A DNA stretch of 64,000 nt from Enterococcus montenegrensis (GCF_029983095.1 NZ_CP120467.1:1968501-2032500); one strand, 5' to 3'; shown: positions 45,106 to 54,739, counted from the stretch's first letter. The notes: generated by a model not told the origin, from the letters alone. A program made the numbers and translations.

Positions 45106-45201
45106 AAAAAAAGACATACTGGTTTTTGTGTCGATCCCCAAAAAGTTAGATTAAAAATCCAACCTTTTGAGGTCACTACAATTACCCGAATATGTCTTTT
45201 C
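45106..45201 (-). terminator. Complex terminator after the GlcNAc PTS gene, with IS-end-like inverted repeat
   Basis: Outer arms AAGACATA / TATGTCTT with a T-run form the terminator base. Inside lies a second inverted repeat: 45129-45151 (TGTCGATCCCCAAAAAGTTA and on) and 45156-45180 (AATCCAACCTTTTGAGGTCA and on). The inner arms resemble terminal repeats of IS3/IS150-like insertion sequences placed back to back, without a transposase. Confidence 0.6.
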
Positions 45202-45213
45202 TCCTAAATAAAA

Positions 45214-47184
45214 TTATTTACTTGTTATCGTTCCAATCACATCATTTGCTTGGGAAATTTGCGATGATACTTCTAGTTTAGCTAGTTCATTACTATTGGT
45301 GCAAACTACCATGATATCTGTATCTTTGCCGCTGGCTGTTATTTTAGCGAGATCCATTTTAGCTAACATTTGGCCATGGCCAACTTGTTGCCCTTCGGTT
45401 ACAAAAACAGTGAAGGGTTCTCCTTTTAGACTGACTGTGTCAATTCCCATATGAACAAGAATTTCTAAGCCGTTATCTGCTTTGATTCCTACAGCATGTT
45501 TTGTTGGGAAAACACTAGTGATAACACCAGCGACTGGTGTAAATACTGCATCATCAGTCGGTGTAACTGCAAAGCCTTCTCCCATCATCTTTTGCGAGAA
45601 AACATCGTCACTTACTAAAGTAATATCTTTTACTGTTCCATCACTAATTGCAAAAATATCTTGCTTTTTGCTAGCCGCTTTTACACTGGCTGCTTCTTTT
45701 ATTACGGCATTGGTTGGTTTTGCTCCACCGTGATGTAAGCGTGTCATTTCATCGGCAACAAATTGTACTTCTGTCCCCACGATAACTTGAATATTATTTC
45801 CATCAATAACTTTGACCCCTGGCATGCCTGTTCTTTTAATCTTACCTTGATCGACAGATCCTGTATCTTTTACTTGTAAACGCAAGCGGGTTGTACAATT
45901 ATCAATTGCCGTAACATTTGCAGCCCCACCCAATGCATTATAAATTTGATTGGCAATAGCAGCAAACTTATCGTCGCCAGAGGCAACGAATTGATCAATA
46001 TCCTCAGTGGCTTCATCGTCGTCTTCTTCACGACCTGGCGTCATTAAGTTAAATTTCTTAATCACAAACATAAACGTTACATAGTAAATTACAGCCATAA
46101 TTATTCCTAAAACAATTAACATATAGGGTTTGTTTGCAATTGGCACCCGCAAACTCAAGAAGAAGTCGATAAAGCCGGCACTAAAGTTAAAACCAGCTGT
46201 CCAATGGAAAGCCGCAGCTATAAACATTGAAATTCCTGTCAAAGCAGCATGAACGACATATAAAGGCCATGCAACAAACATAAATGAAAATTCTAATGGT
46301 TCAGTAACCCCGGTGAAAAAAGAGGCAAAAGCAGCAGCGACCATTAAAGAAGCTGTTACTTTTTTCTTTTCCGGTTTAGCACATTGATAAATAGCTAAAG
46401 CTCCTGCTGGTAAACCAAACATCATAACCGGGAAGAATCCTGCTTGATACATCCCTGTAATTCCTTTTGTTCCTTCACTTGCCCAGAATTTACCAATATC
46501 GTCAATCCCAGCTAAGTTAAACCAGAATACGTTGTTCAACGCGTGGTGTAAACCAGTTGGAATTAACAAGCGATTGAAAAAGCCATATAATCCTGCTCCT
46601 AATGGTCCCATGCTTGAAATCATTTCGCCAAAAGCTACTAATGCGTTATAAACAGGTGGCCAAATAAAAATTAATAATGCCGAAATAATTGCCATTAAAC
46701 CGGCAGTCACAATTGGAACTGCTCGTTTACCACTGAAAAAAGATAACGCCATTGGCAATTTCACGCCACTAAAACGGTTATACATCGCTGCAGCTACTAA
46801 ACCGGCTAAAATCCCGATAAATACATTTTTATTATTAATTGCACCAAAAGCTACGTTGACTTTTTCAACGTCTACTTTGGTAAATAGCGCAACTGCTTGA
46901 CTATTTACCAATGTCATCGGTGTTAAAAAGGCTACCAAACCAGCTAATGCCGCAGCGCCATCTTTATCTTTTGACATACCATAAGCTAAGCCAACGGCAA
47001 ACAAAATACCTAGATTATCTAGAATTGTGCCCCCTGCTTTAATTAAAAAGGCAGCCAAAATATTATTTCCACCCCAACCGCTCGGATCGATCCAATAACC
47101 AATTCCCATAAAAAGTGCCGCTACTGGTAAGGTTGCGACCGGCAACATTAAAGAGCGACCAATTCGTTGTAAATATGCTTTCAT
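45214..47184 (-). CDS. nagE: PTS EIICBA, N-acetylglucosamine type
   Basis: A 656-residue single-chain transporter. IIC (about 1-390) begins MKAYLQRIGRSLMLPVATLP and has TGVTEPLEFSFMF. IIB has its phosphocysteine in IDNCTTRLRLQVKD near 455. IIA has its histidine in LEILVHMGIDTVSLKG near 585. The glucose/GlcNAc family and C-B-A order fit NagE. It imports GlcNAc as the 6-phosphate; glucose or another hexose is possible. Controlled with the antiterminator gene just upstream. Confidence 0.88.
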   Translation of the reverse strand: MKAYLQRIGRSLMLPVATLPVAALFMGIGYWIDPSGWGGNNILAAFLIKAGGTILDNLGILFAVGLAYGMSKDKDGAAALAGLVAFLTPMTLVNSQAVALFTKVDVEKVNVAFGAINNKNVFIGILAGLVAAAMYNRFSGVKLPMALSFFSGKRAVPIVTAGLMAIISALLIFIWPPVYNALVAFGEMISSMGPLGAGLYGFFNRLLIPTGLHHALNNVFWFNLAGIDDIGKFWASEGTKGITGMYQAGFFPVMMFGLPAGALAIYQCAKPEKKKVTASLMVAAAFASFFTGVTEPLEFSFMFVAWPLYVVHAALTGISMFIAAAFHWTAGFNFSAGFIDFFLSLRVPIANKPYMLIVLGIIMAVIYYVTFMFVIKKFNLMTPGREEDDDEATEDIDQFVASGDDKFAAIANQIYNALGGAANVTAIDNCTTRLRLQVKDTGSVDQGKIKRTGMPGVKVIDGNNIQVIVGTEVQFVADEMTRLHHGGAKPTNAVIKEAASVKAASKKQDIFAISDGTVKDITLVSDDVFSQKMMGEGFAVTPTDDAVFTPVAGVITSVFPTKHAVGIKADNGLEILVHMGIDTVSLKGEPFTVFVTEGQQVGHGQMLAKMDLAKITASGKDTDIMVVCTNSNELAKLEVSSQISQANDVIGTITSK

Positions 47185-47186
47185 TT

Positions 47187-48038
47187 TTAATTCTCCTCTT
47201 CTTTTTGGGCTACGCGCTTCAATCTTTCAATATGAATTGCAATATAGCCTAATTCTTCACTGGAAGTCGCCAATTGATACTGTTTAATCAGCATGACTCG
47301 AACTTTTTTGGCAATTTCATAACTTTCCGGGTACTTTTCTCGTACCATTTCGACAATTTCATCGTCTAAAACCGCATATTGCTGTTTTTGATAACGTTGC
47401 AATAACAAACGCAAATGATTAGCCAAACGTGAGTAGTTCAGTGCCATTGCTTCTGCATATAAATCAATTTGCAACTCTTTGGCAATTAAGTTCATAATTT
47501 CTGAAACAATTGTGACTTCCCGAATGCTACGATGGTTATTCCGCTCGCCATTACGCGCACTGTGTAAATGGATAGCAATATACCCTGCCTCATCATAACT
47601 ATAAGGAATTTTAAGCTCACTATTTAAATAATCTACTGCCCATTGTGCAATCCCAAATTCTTCTTTGTGGAGTACTTCAATTTCTTTTAGCAATTTATTA
47701 CGTACAATAATGCCGTTACTTATATTTTCTGCACTAAATGCCAAGTGATCTGTTAAAGCAATTAAAACGTGTTCATTTAATTTTTCCATTAAAATCATTT
47801 CTGCATGATTGACGATGTGCTCTGCAGCAAATAAAAATTTCTCGTCAATTTGATTTAGCAGATTTTGCAATTTCATCTGGGAGTCTGGCTCCATGACAAA
47901 CATCCGCTCGACTTCTTTTGCAAAAATGAGATCATTTCTTTTTTTGTTAAAGCCAATTCCTTTACCAATTGCAACTTTTTCCTGACCATCGTCATCGATT
48001 AAGACTGCATTTTGATTCAATAATTTTTTAACTTTCAT
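47187..48038 (-). CDS. BglG/LicT-family transcription antiterminator
   Basis: A 283-residue RNA-binding regulator. The first ~55 residues (MKVKKLLNQNAVLIDDDGQE onward) are the co-antiterminator RNA-binding domain. Two PTS regulation domains follow, with histidines in LIALTDHLAF, YIAIHLHSAR and GYIAIHIERL. When its PTS substrate is present it is dephosphorylated by the transporter, dimerises and prevents the leader terminator from forming. Two bases separate it from the PTS gene. Confidence 0.92.
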   Translation of the reverse strand: MKVKKLLNQNAVLIDDDGQEKVAIGKGIGFNKKRNDLIFAKEVERMFVMEPDSQMKLQNLLNQIDEKFLFAAEHIVNHAEMILMEKLNEHVLIALTDHLAFSAENISNGIIVRNKLLKEIEVLHKEEFGIAQWAVDYLNSELKIPYSYDEAGYIAIHLHSARNGERNNHRSIREVTIVSEIMNLIAKELQIDLYAEAMALNYSRLANHLRLLLQRYQKQQYAVLDDEIVEMVREKYPESYEIAKKVRVMLIKQYQLATSSEELGYIAIHIERLKRVAQKEEEN

Positions 48039-48084
48039 GGTTCACCTCTGCAGATTTTAGAAAGTATTTTGCAACCAAAGAAAT

Positions 48085-48179
48085 AAAATAGACGTGAAAA
48101 AACCAACTTCAACCAATCGCTTGAAGTGAGTCTTTCCACGCCTAGTATTATCTAGTCACATGAAATAATATTATTTACA
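48085..48179 (-). promoter_or_regulatory. Leader with antiterminator target and terminator hairpin
   Basis: In the minus-strand leader, ACTTCAA / TTGAAGT (48106-48112, 48121-48127) form a hairpin followed by a T-run. GGCGTG (48137-48142) pairs with CACGTC (48091-48096) around it. The upstream part of the stem, GGCGTGGAAAGACTC, is a candidate RNA target for the antiterminator encoded next. The remaining bases of 48215-48344 show no gene. Confidence 0.65.
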
Positions 48180-48185
48180 TTCGTC

Positions 48186-48214
48186 ATTATAAAGAAAACG
48201 TTCGCAAAGGTCAA
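48186..48214 (-). promoter_or_regulatory. Promoter of the antiterminator-PTS operon
   Basis: TTGACC (48209-48214), exactly 17 bases, TATAAT (48186-48191) on the minus strand. A near-consensus sigma-A promoter giving a leader of about 140 nt. Confidence 0.88.
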
Positions 48215-48344
48215 TACCAATTTTTTAAAAAATTCGCAATTCTTAAAAAAATAAATGAAGCAGCTGATAAAAACAACTATTACAATTCCATAAATGTTAT
48301 TATTTTCTTGTATTTTTTTAAGCACTCTAAGGATAATAGAGCAG

Positions 48345-49289
48345 TTAAATAAACTGTTTTTGCGTCACTTGGCGATGAATTTGATAGACAGCACCAATCA
48401 TACCGGCATCATTTTGTAATTTAGCCGGACGTACAGCTGCGATTATTTGATCTTTTAAATAATGAATTGACTCATGTCGGTTCATTACTTCACTTAGTCT
48501 CATTTGGAAGCGTTCATTAAACTCCTTATTGGAGCTGATGCCACCGCCAAATAAAATCACTTCCGGATCAAAGCAGCTGATTAAATTTAGCATCCCGACT
48601 GCTAAATCGGTTAAAAACTGATCGACAATTTTTAGTGCCAGTGTTTCGCCTGCTGCTTCTTTGGCAAAGATTTTTCGTGCATCCCAGATATCTATAGCAT
48701 TCTTATCGGCTGCTTTTTGCGCTAAATTATATTGATAACAAAGCCCACCAACTGTTGCTGCACGCTTATTCCATGACACCTCTTCAATATCGCCGCTCTT
48801 TGGTAGAGTATCTATAATACTCCAGCCAAATTCACCAGCCATGCCATGGGCTCCGCGGTATACTTCTCCATTAATAACAATACCGCCACCAATACCTGTA
48901 CCCAATACAATACACAAATAATTATCCAAACCAATAGCATTGCCGATCCAACGTTCTGCGATTGCTGCAGCATTCGCATCATTTTCAATTGAAACCGCAA
49001 GACCGGTACGTCGTTCTAACTCAACTTTGATATTGGCACCATAAAAAGGTTTTATCGCACCGGCAGTCTGCATATAGCCATCTTTTTGAATAATACCTGG
49101 TGCACTAATTCCAATACCATCAATTTTTTTATAGTGTTCTTGCGCGTTTTCCACAATTGCTACTAATTCATCTAAGAACTCGGCTAAATCATAATTTGTC
49201 GGAATTGCAGCTTTTTCTAGAATATTTCCTGTTTCATCTAACACACCGTATTTCACGGTTGTTCCACCAATATCAAACCCTACGTACAT
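48345..49289 (-). CDS. ROK-family sugar kinase
   Basis: A 314-residue kinase. ATP loop GFDIGGTTVKYGVLDETG at 4-21, sugar-binding IENDANAAAIAE, LGTGIGGGIVING, and GMAGEFGW with the histidine just before (RGAHGMAGE). The cysteine cluster of classical ROK zinc sites is not obvious. It probably phosphorylates glucose or a related hexose released from imported oligosaccharides. Last gene of the ABC importer operon. Confidence 0.88.
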   Translation of the reverse strand: MYVGFDIGGTTVKYGVLDETGNILEKAAIPTNYDLAEFLDELVAIVENAQEHYKKIDGIGISAPGIIQKDGYMQTAGAIKPFYGANIKVELERRTGLAVSIENDANAAAIAERWIGNAIGLDNYLCIVLGTGIGGGIVINGEVYRGAHGMAGEFGWSIIDTLPKSGDIEEVSWNKRAATVGGLCYQYNLAQKAADKNAIDIWDARKIFAKEAAGETLALKIVDQFLTDLAVGMLNLISCFDPEVILFGGGISSNKEFNERFQMRLSEVMNRHESIHYLKDQIIAAVRPAKLQNDAGMIGAVYQIHRQVTQKQFI

Positions 49290-49293
49290 ATTC

Positions 49294-49920
49294 TCAACTT
49301 CCCTCTTTCATATTCTCGTATTGACTAAAAACTTTTAGGAGTAATTTTGCATTAATAAAAAATACTGACCCAAATCCAATAAAGAGCCAAGCAAATAGTA
49401 ACTTGGGTAAATATACCGGCAATAAAAACAGCCCGCCCACCGTTACAAAAAATAAAATAATACTGATTGGTAAATGTTTTAACGATAAAATCATAGCGTT
49501 TGTAACAGTTGCGGCCAATGTATTTTCAAAACGGGCAATTAGTGGAAAAAGATACAAACTCAGCAAAATAATAAATGTAAGCCCCATCATGACCATATAA
49601 TAAGCAACTTTATTTCCCACAATGAGATAACGGAAATACGGTAAAGTAAAAAGCATACCACCAACTATCGCGATTATCAGTAGCCACATTTTGGTAGCTG
49701 GAGGAAAATTTTGTTTGAATTGGTGCCAGTACGTTTTATATAAAACACCTTCTTTATGTTCGGTTAATTTATAAGCAGTCCCATATGCTGCGCTGATTGC
49801 AGCACCGATAGTAAAAAGTGGCAAACAAGAAATAATAAAAATAACATTCAATAACAATACTTGATAGAGCCGCTCCATCCCGCCATAGATTAGGCCATCG
49901 GTACTAAATATTTTTTGCAT
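49294..49920 (-). CDS. YesL-like DUF624 membrane protein
   Basis: A 208-residue protein with five to six membrane segments. The N-terminal MQKIFSTDGLIYGGMERLYQ and LFTIGAAISAAYGTAYKL are typical of YesL/DUF624 proteins, which regularly accompany CUT1 oligosaccharide importers of the LplABC type. Function unknown. ATG after AAGGAGGA. Confidence 0.85.
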   Translation of the reverse strand: MQKIFSTDGLIYGGMERLYQVLLLNVIFIISCLPLFTIGAAISAAYGTAYKLTEHKEGVLYKTYWHQFKQNFPPATKMWLLIIAIVGGMLFTLPYFRYLIVGNKVAYYMVMMGLTFIILLSLYLFPLIARFENTLAATVTNAMILSLKHLPISIILFFVTVGGLFLLPVYLPKLLFAWLFIGFGSVFFINAKLLLKVFSQYENMKEGS

Positions 49921-49974
49921 GATACTTCCTCCTTGTTTTTGTCACAGATTACTTGGTTACTTGTTCTATGTATA

Positions 49975-49996
49975 GAAGAAGCAAAACTGCTTCTCC
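49975..49996 (-). terminator. Hairpin between binding-protein and DUF624 genes
   Basis: GAGAAGCAG / CTGCTTCTTC-type arms close around TTTT without a long T-run. It probably reduces read-through or protects the abundant binding-protein mRNA. Confidence 0.5.
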
Positions 49997-50004
49997 TAGA
50001 AAAA

Positions 50005-51645
50005 TTACATGTCTAATTTTTTCTTATTTTCTTCAATTTTATCGTTACGAACTTTATTTACATCATTAATCTTATTATCTTTTTGGAAATCTTCGTATTT
50101 ATTTAACAAACCGTCTAGTTCTTTGTCATCTTTTGCCCGCAACATACCTACAAGAGTTGTGCTCCAATTTGTTTGGATTGCACTTAAAGCTCGCGCTTCT
50201 TGACTACCCGCATCAGGACCAATATTTTCTGTTAAAAATTGTGAAGTTAATTTTCCTTCACCCCATTGTTGCATTTGTTTCACTGCATCGACGTATGAAT
50301 CATCATTCATTGCTTTAAAGCGGTCATGACCAAATTGAATGAACTCACCCATGCGGTACTCCAATTGCCATTTTTCAGGATCATCTTGTTGAATTTTACG
50401 TGCTTCATCGGTCCATTTTACCTTATCGCCTTCTTTGGTATAGGTTTGTCCTTCAATACCAAAGTTTGTTAACATTTCACCTTCATCACTTAAAAGATAA
50501 GTGAACACTTGCATTGCTTTAGCAGGATCTTTGCAGTTTTTACCAATGTAGTTAATCATCCAACCAGAAATACCAGCTTGTGTTAATGTTGCTTTGTTAC
50601 CTTGGGTACTTTGAATGCCGTCAATTGCAATATATTCGCTGTCTGGATTTGCAGCTTTAAAGGTTTGTAATGGAATCCCTTGGTTTACAAATGAGCCAAT
50701 CATAACAGCACCATATTTACCAGTTTGTAATTTTTCTTTGAATTTATCGCCATCATCTGTGAAAGTATCATCAGAAATATTGCCATCTTGGTGAACTTGA
50801 CGGAAAGCCTTCACCCATTTAATATAATCAGAATCTAAATTACGGTCATAGTATTTGCCATCTTTTGTATAAGGGACACCTAGCATATCTTGTACAACGC
50901 TATCCATTGAGCCATTTGAAGAACCATCTTTAGCAAAATCATTAAATCCAAATGGAATTAAATCTGGAAATTGTGCTTTAATCTTCTTCATACCGGCCAC
51001 AAAGCCTTCTGGTGTTGTGAAGTCGGGTTTTCCAATTGCTTCATAGACATCTTTTCTAATAATAAATGCATCTCGAGCAAAAATATCCCCACTATCAAAG
51101 TCTTGTTGCGTATTGGAATAATCTGGATAGCCATAAGATTTTCCATCGGACAATTTATACCAATTTAATGTTTCTTGACGGGCTACTTTATTAAAATATG
51201 GATCATATTTTTTCGCTAAATCTTGTAATGGTAATGCCCAAGAATTTGCTTTACGCGCTACTTGTGAGTTGGAGTCAAAGATAGTCACAATGTCTGGCAT
51301 ATCTCCGCCAGCAAAATACGTATTTAATTTGGTGTCATCACCAGTAATGAATTTGATATCGACATTTAAATCTTCTTTGACTTTTTTAGTTACCATATCT
51401 TTACCAAATTCTGTATTCCACCAATCAGCGTTTACGTACCAAGTTAATTTGGTCGCTTCTTTTTTGGTATCTAATTTCCAGGCTGGTGTATTTTCATCTG
51501 GTTTATATCGGTCTTCAATGGAGGGGAGATCCACCTTTTTTTCTGCTGTTGATTCATCTTTTTTACTACCACAGGCTCCTAATGCTAAGACTACGCTTGC
51601 CAGTGCCAAAGTCCCTACGATTTTTTTGCTTGAAAACTTAAACAT
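50005..51645 (-). CDS. Extracellular sugar-binding lipoprotein of a CUT1 ABC importer (LplA-like)
   Basis: A 546-residue lipoprotein. Signal peptide 1-24 ends in the lipobox LGAC with the lipidated Cys at 25, then a charged linker. The large size and W/Y-rich N-terminal half (TKLTWYVNADWWNTEFGKDM) fit the LplA/YtcQ binding proteins for complex oligosaccharides. It anchors outside the membrane and feeds the two permeases encoded upstream. The ligand is not readable from sequence. Confidence 0.92.
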   Translation of the reverse strand: MFKFSSKKIVGTLALASVVLALGACGSKKDESTAEKKVDLPSIEDRYKPDENTPAWKLDTKKEATKLTWYVNADWWNTEFGKDMVTKKVKEDLNVDIKFITGDDTKLNTYFAGGDMPDIVTIFDSNSQVARKANSWALPLQDLAKKYDPYFNKVARQETLNWYKLSDGKSYGYPDYSNTQQDFDSGDIFARDAFIIRKDVYEAIGKPDFTTPEGFVAGMKKIKAQFPDLIPFGFNDFAKDGSSNGSMDSVVQDMLGVPYTKDGKYYDRNLDSDYIKWVKAFRQVHQDGNISDDTFTDDGDKFKEKLQTGKYGAVMIGSFVNQGIPLQTFKAANPDSEYIAIDGIQSTQGNKATLTQAGISGWMINYIGKNCKDPAKAMQVFTYLLSDEGEMLTNFGIEGQTYTKEGDKVKWTDEARKIQQDDPEKWQLEYRMGEFIQFGHDRFKAMNDDSYVDAVKQMQQWGEGKLTSQFLTENIGPDAGSQEARALSAIQTNWSTTLVGMLRAKDDKELDGLLNKYEDFQKDNKINDVNKVRNDKIEENKKKLDM

Positions 51646-51657
51646 TTATTACTCCTC

Positions 51658-52572
51658 CTATTCTTTTACTGCCCCAAGCATCATGCCTGAGATAAAATGT
51701 TTTTGTAGCAATGGATAAATAATTAAAATCGGAACGGTCGTGACTACGATAGTTGCCAATTGTACCCCCTTAGATGTTGTGCTAATTTCGACCGCCGCAT
51801 TTAAGCCTTGTTGGGATGCTGCTTGTGATTGCGTAATAATTTCGTATAATTTCATTTGCAAAGGATATAATGCTTTATCCGTTACGTATAATTTAGCTGT
51901 CATAAAGTCATTCCACTGCCAAACCCCGTGAAAAAGGGCAATTGTTGCTAATGCGGGTTTAGATAAAGGCACAAAGATTTTCAAAAATACGCCCCAATCA
52001 CTTGCTCCATCAATCTTAGCTGACTCTTCCAAAGATGTTGGTACATCTCTAAAAAAGTTCATCAAGATAATAACATCGTAATAAGAAAGTAGGGCTGGGA
52101 TAATGTAGACCCAAAAAGTATTTAATAGCCCTAAAGATTTAATCAATAAGTATGTTGGAATCATCCCACCAGAAAAGAACATGGTGATAATTCCCATCGT
52201 GGAATACAATCCCCGACCTTTTAAATTTCGTTTTGATAAAGCATAAGCCATAATGGCACAAAATGCGGTATGGGCTAAAACACCAATTACTGTCTTTCCC
52301 ACTGAAATAATTAACGCTTGCCAAATGGAAGCATCGCCTAAAACCTTGCGATAATTATCAAATGAGATTTCTGAAGGCCAGAAAACGAAATCCCCCTTTG
52401 CCAATGCATCACTTGAGGCAAAAGATGACGCTACGATATTCCAAACCGGCACGATAATAATGATTGTAAAAACGAGTAGGAGTAAAACATTAACAAAGTT
52501 GAAGATTTTACTGTCTTTATCTTGTACAACGTTACTTTTGGGTTTAGCGAGTGACAAACTTCTTTTTTCCAT
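51658..52572 (-). CDS. ABC sugar permease, LplC/YtcP type
   Basis: A 304-residue permease with six membrane segments. The EAA loop that docks the ATPase is SLEESAKIDGASDWGVFLKI near 195. C-terminus HFISGMMLGAVKE is characteristic of this subfamily. Pairs with the LplB-type permease just upstream (15 bases). No ATPase gene in the operon; MsmK-type proteins usually serve. Confidence 0.92.
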   Translation of the reverse strand: MEKRSLSLAKPKSNVVQDKDSKIFNFVNVLLLLVFTIIIIVPVWNIVASSFASSDALAKGDFVFWPSEISFDNYRKVLGDASIWQALIISVGKTVIGVLAHTAFCAIMAYALSKRNLKGRGLYSTMGIITMFFSGGMIPTYLLIKSLGLLNTFWVYIIPALLSYYDVIILMNFFRDVPTSLEESAKIDGASDWGVFLKIFVPLSKPALATIALFHGVWQWNDFMTAKLYVTDKALYPLQMKLYEIITQSQAASQQGLNAAVEISTTSKGVQLATIVVTTVPILIIYPLLQKHFISGMMLGAVKE

Positions 52573-52586
52573 TACGTTTCCTCCTT

Positions 52587-53534
52587 TTACAAGACCGATT
52601 GATTATCGTTTAATTTTTTCGTAACAATATTGGTTGCAGCTAACAAAATAACTGAAATAATTGAGATTCCAAGTCCCACGGCTGTTGCATAAGAAAAGTC
52701 TCCTTGCATTAAACCAACACGATAAACGTAAGAATTAATGACTTCTGCTTTAGGCTGATTTTGAGAATTCATCAAAACTAAAGTTTGATCTAAATTCGAA
52801 TTGAATAAACCGCTTACACTTAAGATCAAATTTAACGAAATGATATTGCGAATCATTGGAATCGTAATACTCCAAATTTGACGTAGTCGTGAAGCACCAT
52901 CCATTTTGGCAGCCTCATAATACGTTGGATCAATACGCGCCATCGTGGCCAAATATAAAATTGTTCCCCATCCAGCTTCTTTCCAAACATCTGATAAAGA
53001 AGCAATCCACCAATATTTACCAACGTCTAGCATGTGATTTTGCTTCGTCTGGATACCGATGAAGTTTAACAACTCATTGATCATCCCGTTTGAAGAAAAC
53101 CAGGTAATAATCATCCCACCTAAAATAATCCATGATAAAAAGTGTGGTAGATAAGAAATTGTTTGAATCACCCGCTTAAAGACACTGTCTCGTAATTCAT
53201 AAATCATCACGGCGATAATAATCGGTAAGACAAATCCAAAGGCTAGTTTCAATGCGCTAATGCCCAATGTATTCACAACCGATTGCCAAAAGTACTTATC
53301 TTCCATAATGATTTTGAAGTTTTCAAATCCCACCCACTGCGCACTGTCAATGGTGTCAATTACGGTGTAATTTTTAAAGGCAATCACTAAGCCGTAAATA
53401 GGAATAAAACTAAAAATAATCATATAAACAATCCCAGGAATTGCCATCGACTGTAATTGCCATTGGTGTCCAAAATCTCGCCACCATTTTTTAAAACGTG
53501 CCCCTAGGGTTGGTTTGGCTTTTGCTTCCAACAT
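52587..53534 (-). CDS. ABC sugar permease, LplB type
   Basis: A 315-residue permease. Cytoplasmic N-terminus ending in a first helix (MAIPGIVYMIIFSFIPIYGL), six segments, and an EAA loop YYEAAKMDGASRLRQIWSIT near 222. Second gene of the LacI-permease-permease-binding protein-DUF624-ROK operon. Confidence 0.92.
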   Translation of the reverse strand: MLEAKAKPTLGARFKKWWRDFGHQWQLQSMAIPGIVYMIIFSFIPIYGLVIAFKNYTVIDTIDSAQWVGFENFKIIMEDKYFWQSVVNTLGISALKLAFGFVLPIIIAVMIYELRDSVFKRVIQTISYLPHFLSWIILGGMIITWFSSNGMINELLNFIGIQTKQNHMLDVGKYWWIASLSDVWKEAGWGTILYLATMARIDPTYYEAAKMDGASRLRQIWSITIPMIRNIISLNLILSVSGLFNSNLDQTLVLMNSQNQPKAEVINSYVYRVGLMQGDFSYATAVGLGISIISVILLAATNIVTKKLNDNQSVL

Positions 53535-53556
53535 ATTTTCCTCCTAATTTCTAATC

Positions 53557-54570
53557 TTATTTTTGCAACTCGACTGCTGTTGTCGTTTCACCGCGGATTA
53601 AACGACAATCTAAAATTTTATTCTCGCCAGCTTTATCACCGGCAATTAAAGCCAAAAGCTCTATCACTGCTTCTTTTCCTTGTGTTCTAATCGGGTTTTG
53701 AACAGTAGTTACTCGCGGCTTGAAATAGCGTAATAACTCGATATCATCAAAACCAATTACACTAAAATCATTAGGAACTTGCAGATTGTTTGCTTCCACA
53801 GCTTTAATGACACCAATTGCACTTAAATCATTACCGGCAATCCATGCTGTCGGCCAATCCTTTTTGTCGGTTGTCTTTAAATAGTGATCGATATTTTCAA
53901 AACTCGCTTTTTCTTCAAATAATCCAGGGATAATCCAAGTATCATTTACAGTTAGCTCGGCAGCGCGCATCGCTTGAATATAACCTAAGTAACGCTCATC
54001 ACTGTCATAAACGCCAGGATGTCCCGGCAAAAAACCGATTTTTTGATGTCCTTTTGCAATCAACTCTTTTGTAGCGAGTCTTCCTGCTTTACGAGAAGCA
54101 AAAACAATACTGCTGATACTACGATCATTGATTTGTCGATCCATAAATACAGCATTAATTCTTTCTGATTGAATTGTACTGAGCGCCTCATCATCAATTA
54201 AATCTTCAAAACCGATAAAACCATCCACCATATTCCCTAACAGATGTGAAGTTAAAACTTGTTTATCAGAAGAGATAATGACATTCACCCCGTAGTGATG
54301 TTTTTCTGCTTCTTTTACAATCGCTTCTATCAAAGTGCTAAAGTAAGGACCAATAATGGTATGCGTATAAAAACCAATCATTTTTGTGCGCTTTGCTTTC
54401 AAATTTTTCCCCATCAAATTGGGGGTATAATGAAGTTTTTTTGCTGCTGCAATAACTTTTTCTTTTGTCTTTGGTTTCACCACATCAACGTCGTTTAACG
54501 CTTTTGAAACAGTTGCAATAGAAACGTTAGCTTCTTTTGCGACTTCCCGAATTGTGACCCTCTCTTTCAT
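53557..54570 (-). CDS. LacI-family regulator of the oligosaccharide operon
   Basis: A 337-residue repressor. Helix-turn-helix VTIREVAKEANVSIATVSKA near the start, then a sugar-sensing domain with VIGFDDIELLRYFKPRVTTV. ATG 54570 has GGGAGGAG upstream; an ATG four codons earlier lies on that site. It heads the importer operon, and AAAACGTTTT palindromes upstream are candidate operators, so it probably regulates itself and the operon. Confidence 0.9.
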   Translation of the reverse strand: MKERVTIREVAKEANVSIATVSKALNDVDVVKPKTKEKVIAAAKKLHYTPNLMGKNLKAKRTKMIGFYTHTIIGPYFSTLIEAIVKEAEKHHYGVNVIISSDKQVLTSHLLGNMVDGFIGFEDLIDDEALSTIQSERINAVFMDRQINDRSISSIVFASRKAGRLATKELIAKGHQKIGFLPGHPGVYDSDERYLGYIQAMRAAELTVNDTWIIPGLFEEKASFENIDHYLKTTDKKDWPTAWIAGNDLSAIGVIKAVEANNLQVPNDFSVIGFDDIELLRYFKPRVTTVQNPIRTQGKEAVIELLALIAGDKAGENKILDCRLIRGETTTAVELQK

Positions 54571-54586
54571 AACTCCTCCCAAATAA

Positions 54587-54664
54587 AAACGTTTTTATTT
54601 TATTTAAATAAAAAAGAATGTGTTACTTTTTACATTCATATCATAAATAAAAACGTTTTCAAAA
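54587..54664. promoter_or_regulatory. Two AAAACGTTTT palindromes before the importer operon
   Basis: ATAAAAACGTTTTTAT at about 54587-54602 and ATAAAAACGTTTTCA at about 54648-54662. CG-centred palindromes of this kind are typical LacI-family operators. A weak TTGAAA / TATGAA promoter lies in between on the minus strand. Spacing of about 60 bp would allow a repression loop. Confidence 0.7.
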
Positions 54665-54721
54665 ACAACAGTTTACAGTCGAGTTGGTTTTCGTTTCAAC
54701 TTTTGGAAAAAAATGTCAAAA

Positions 54722-54739
54722 TGGTACCTGTTGTACCAC
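54722..54739. promoter_or_regulatory. Palindrome TGGTAC-N6-GTACCA, copy 1
   Basis: TGGTACCTGTTGTACCAC, 16 of 18 bases identical to 58513-58530 upstream of the GH1-GH3 operon. It lies about 60 bp upstream of the presumed -35 of the importer operon. Candidate site for the RpiR-type regulator at 58548. Confidence 0.55.
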
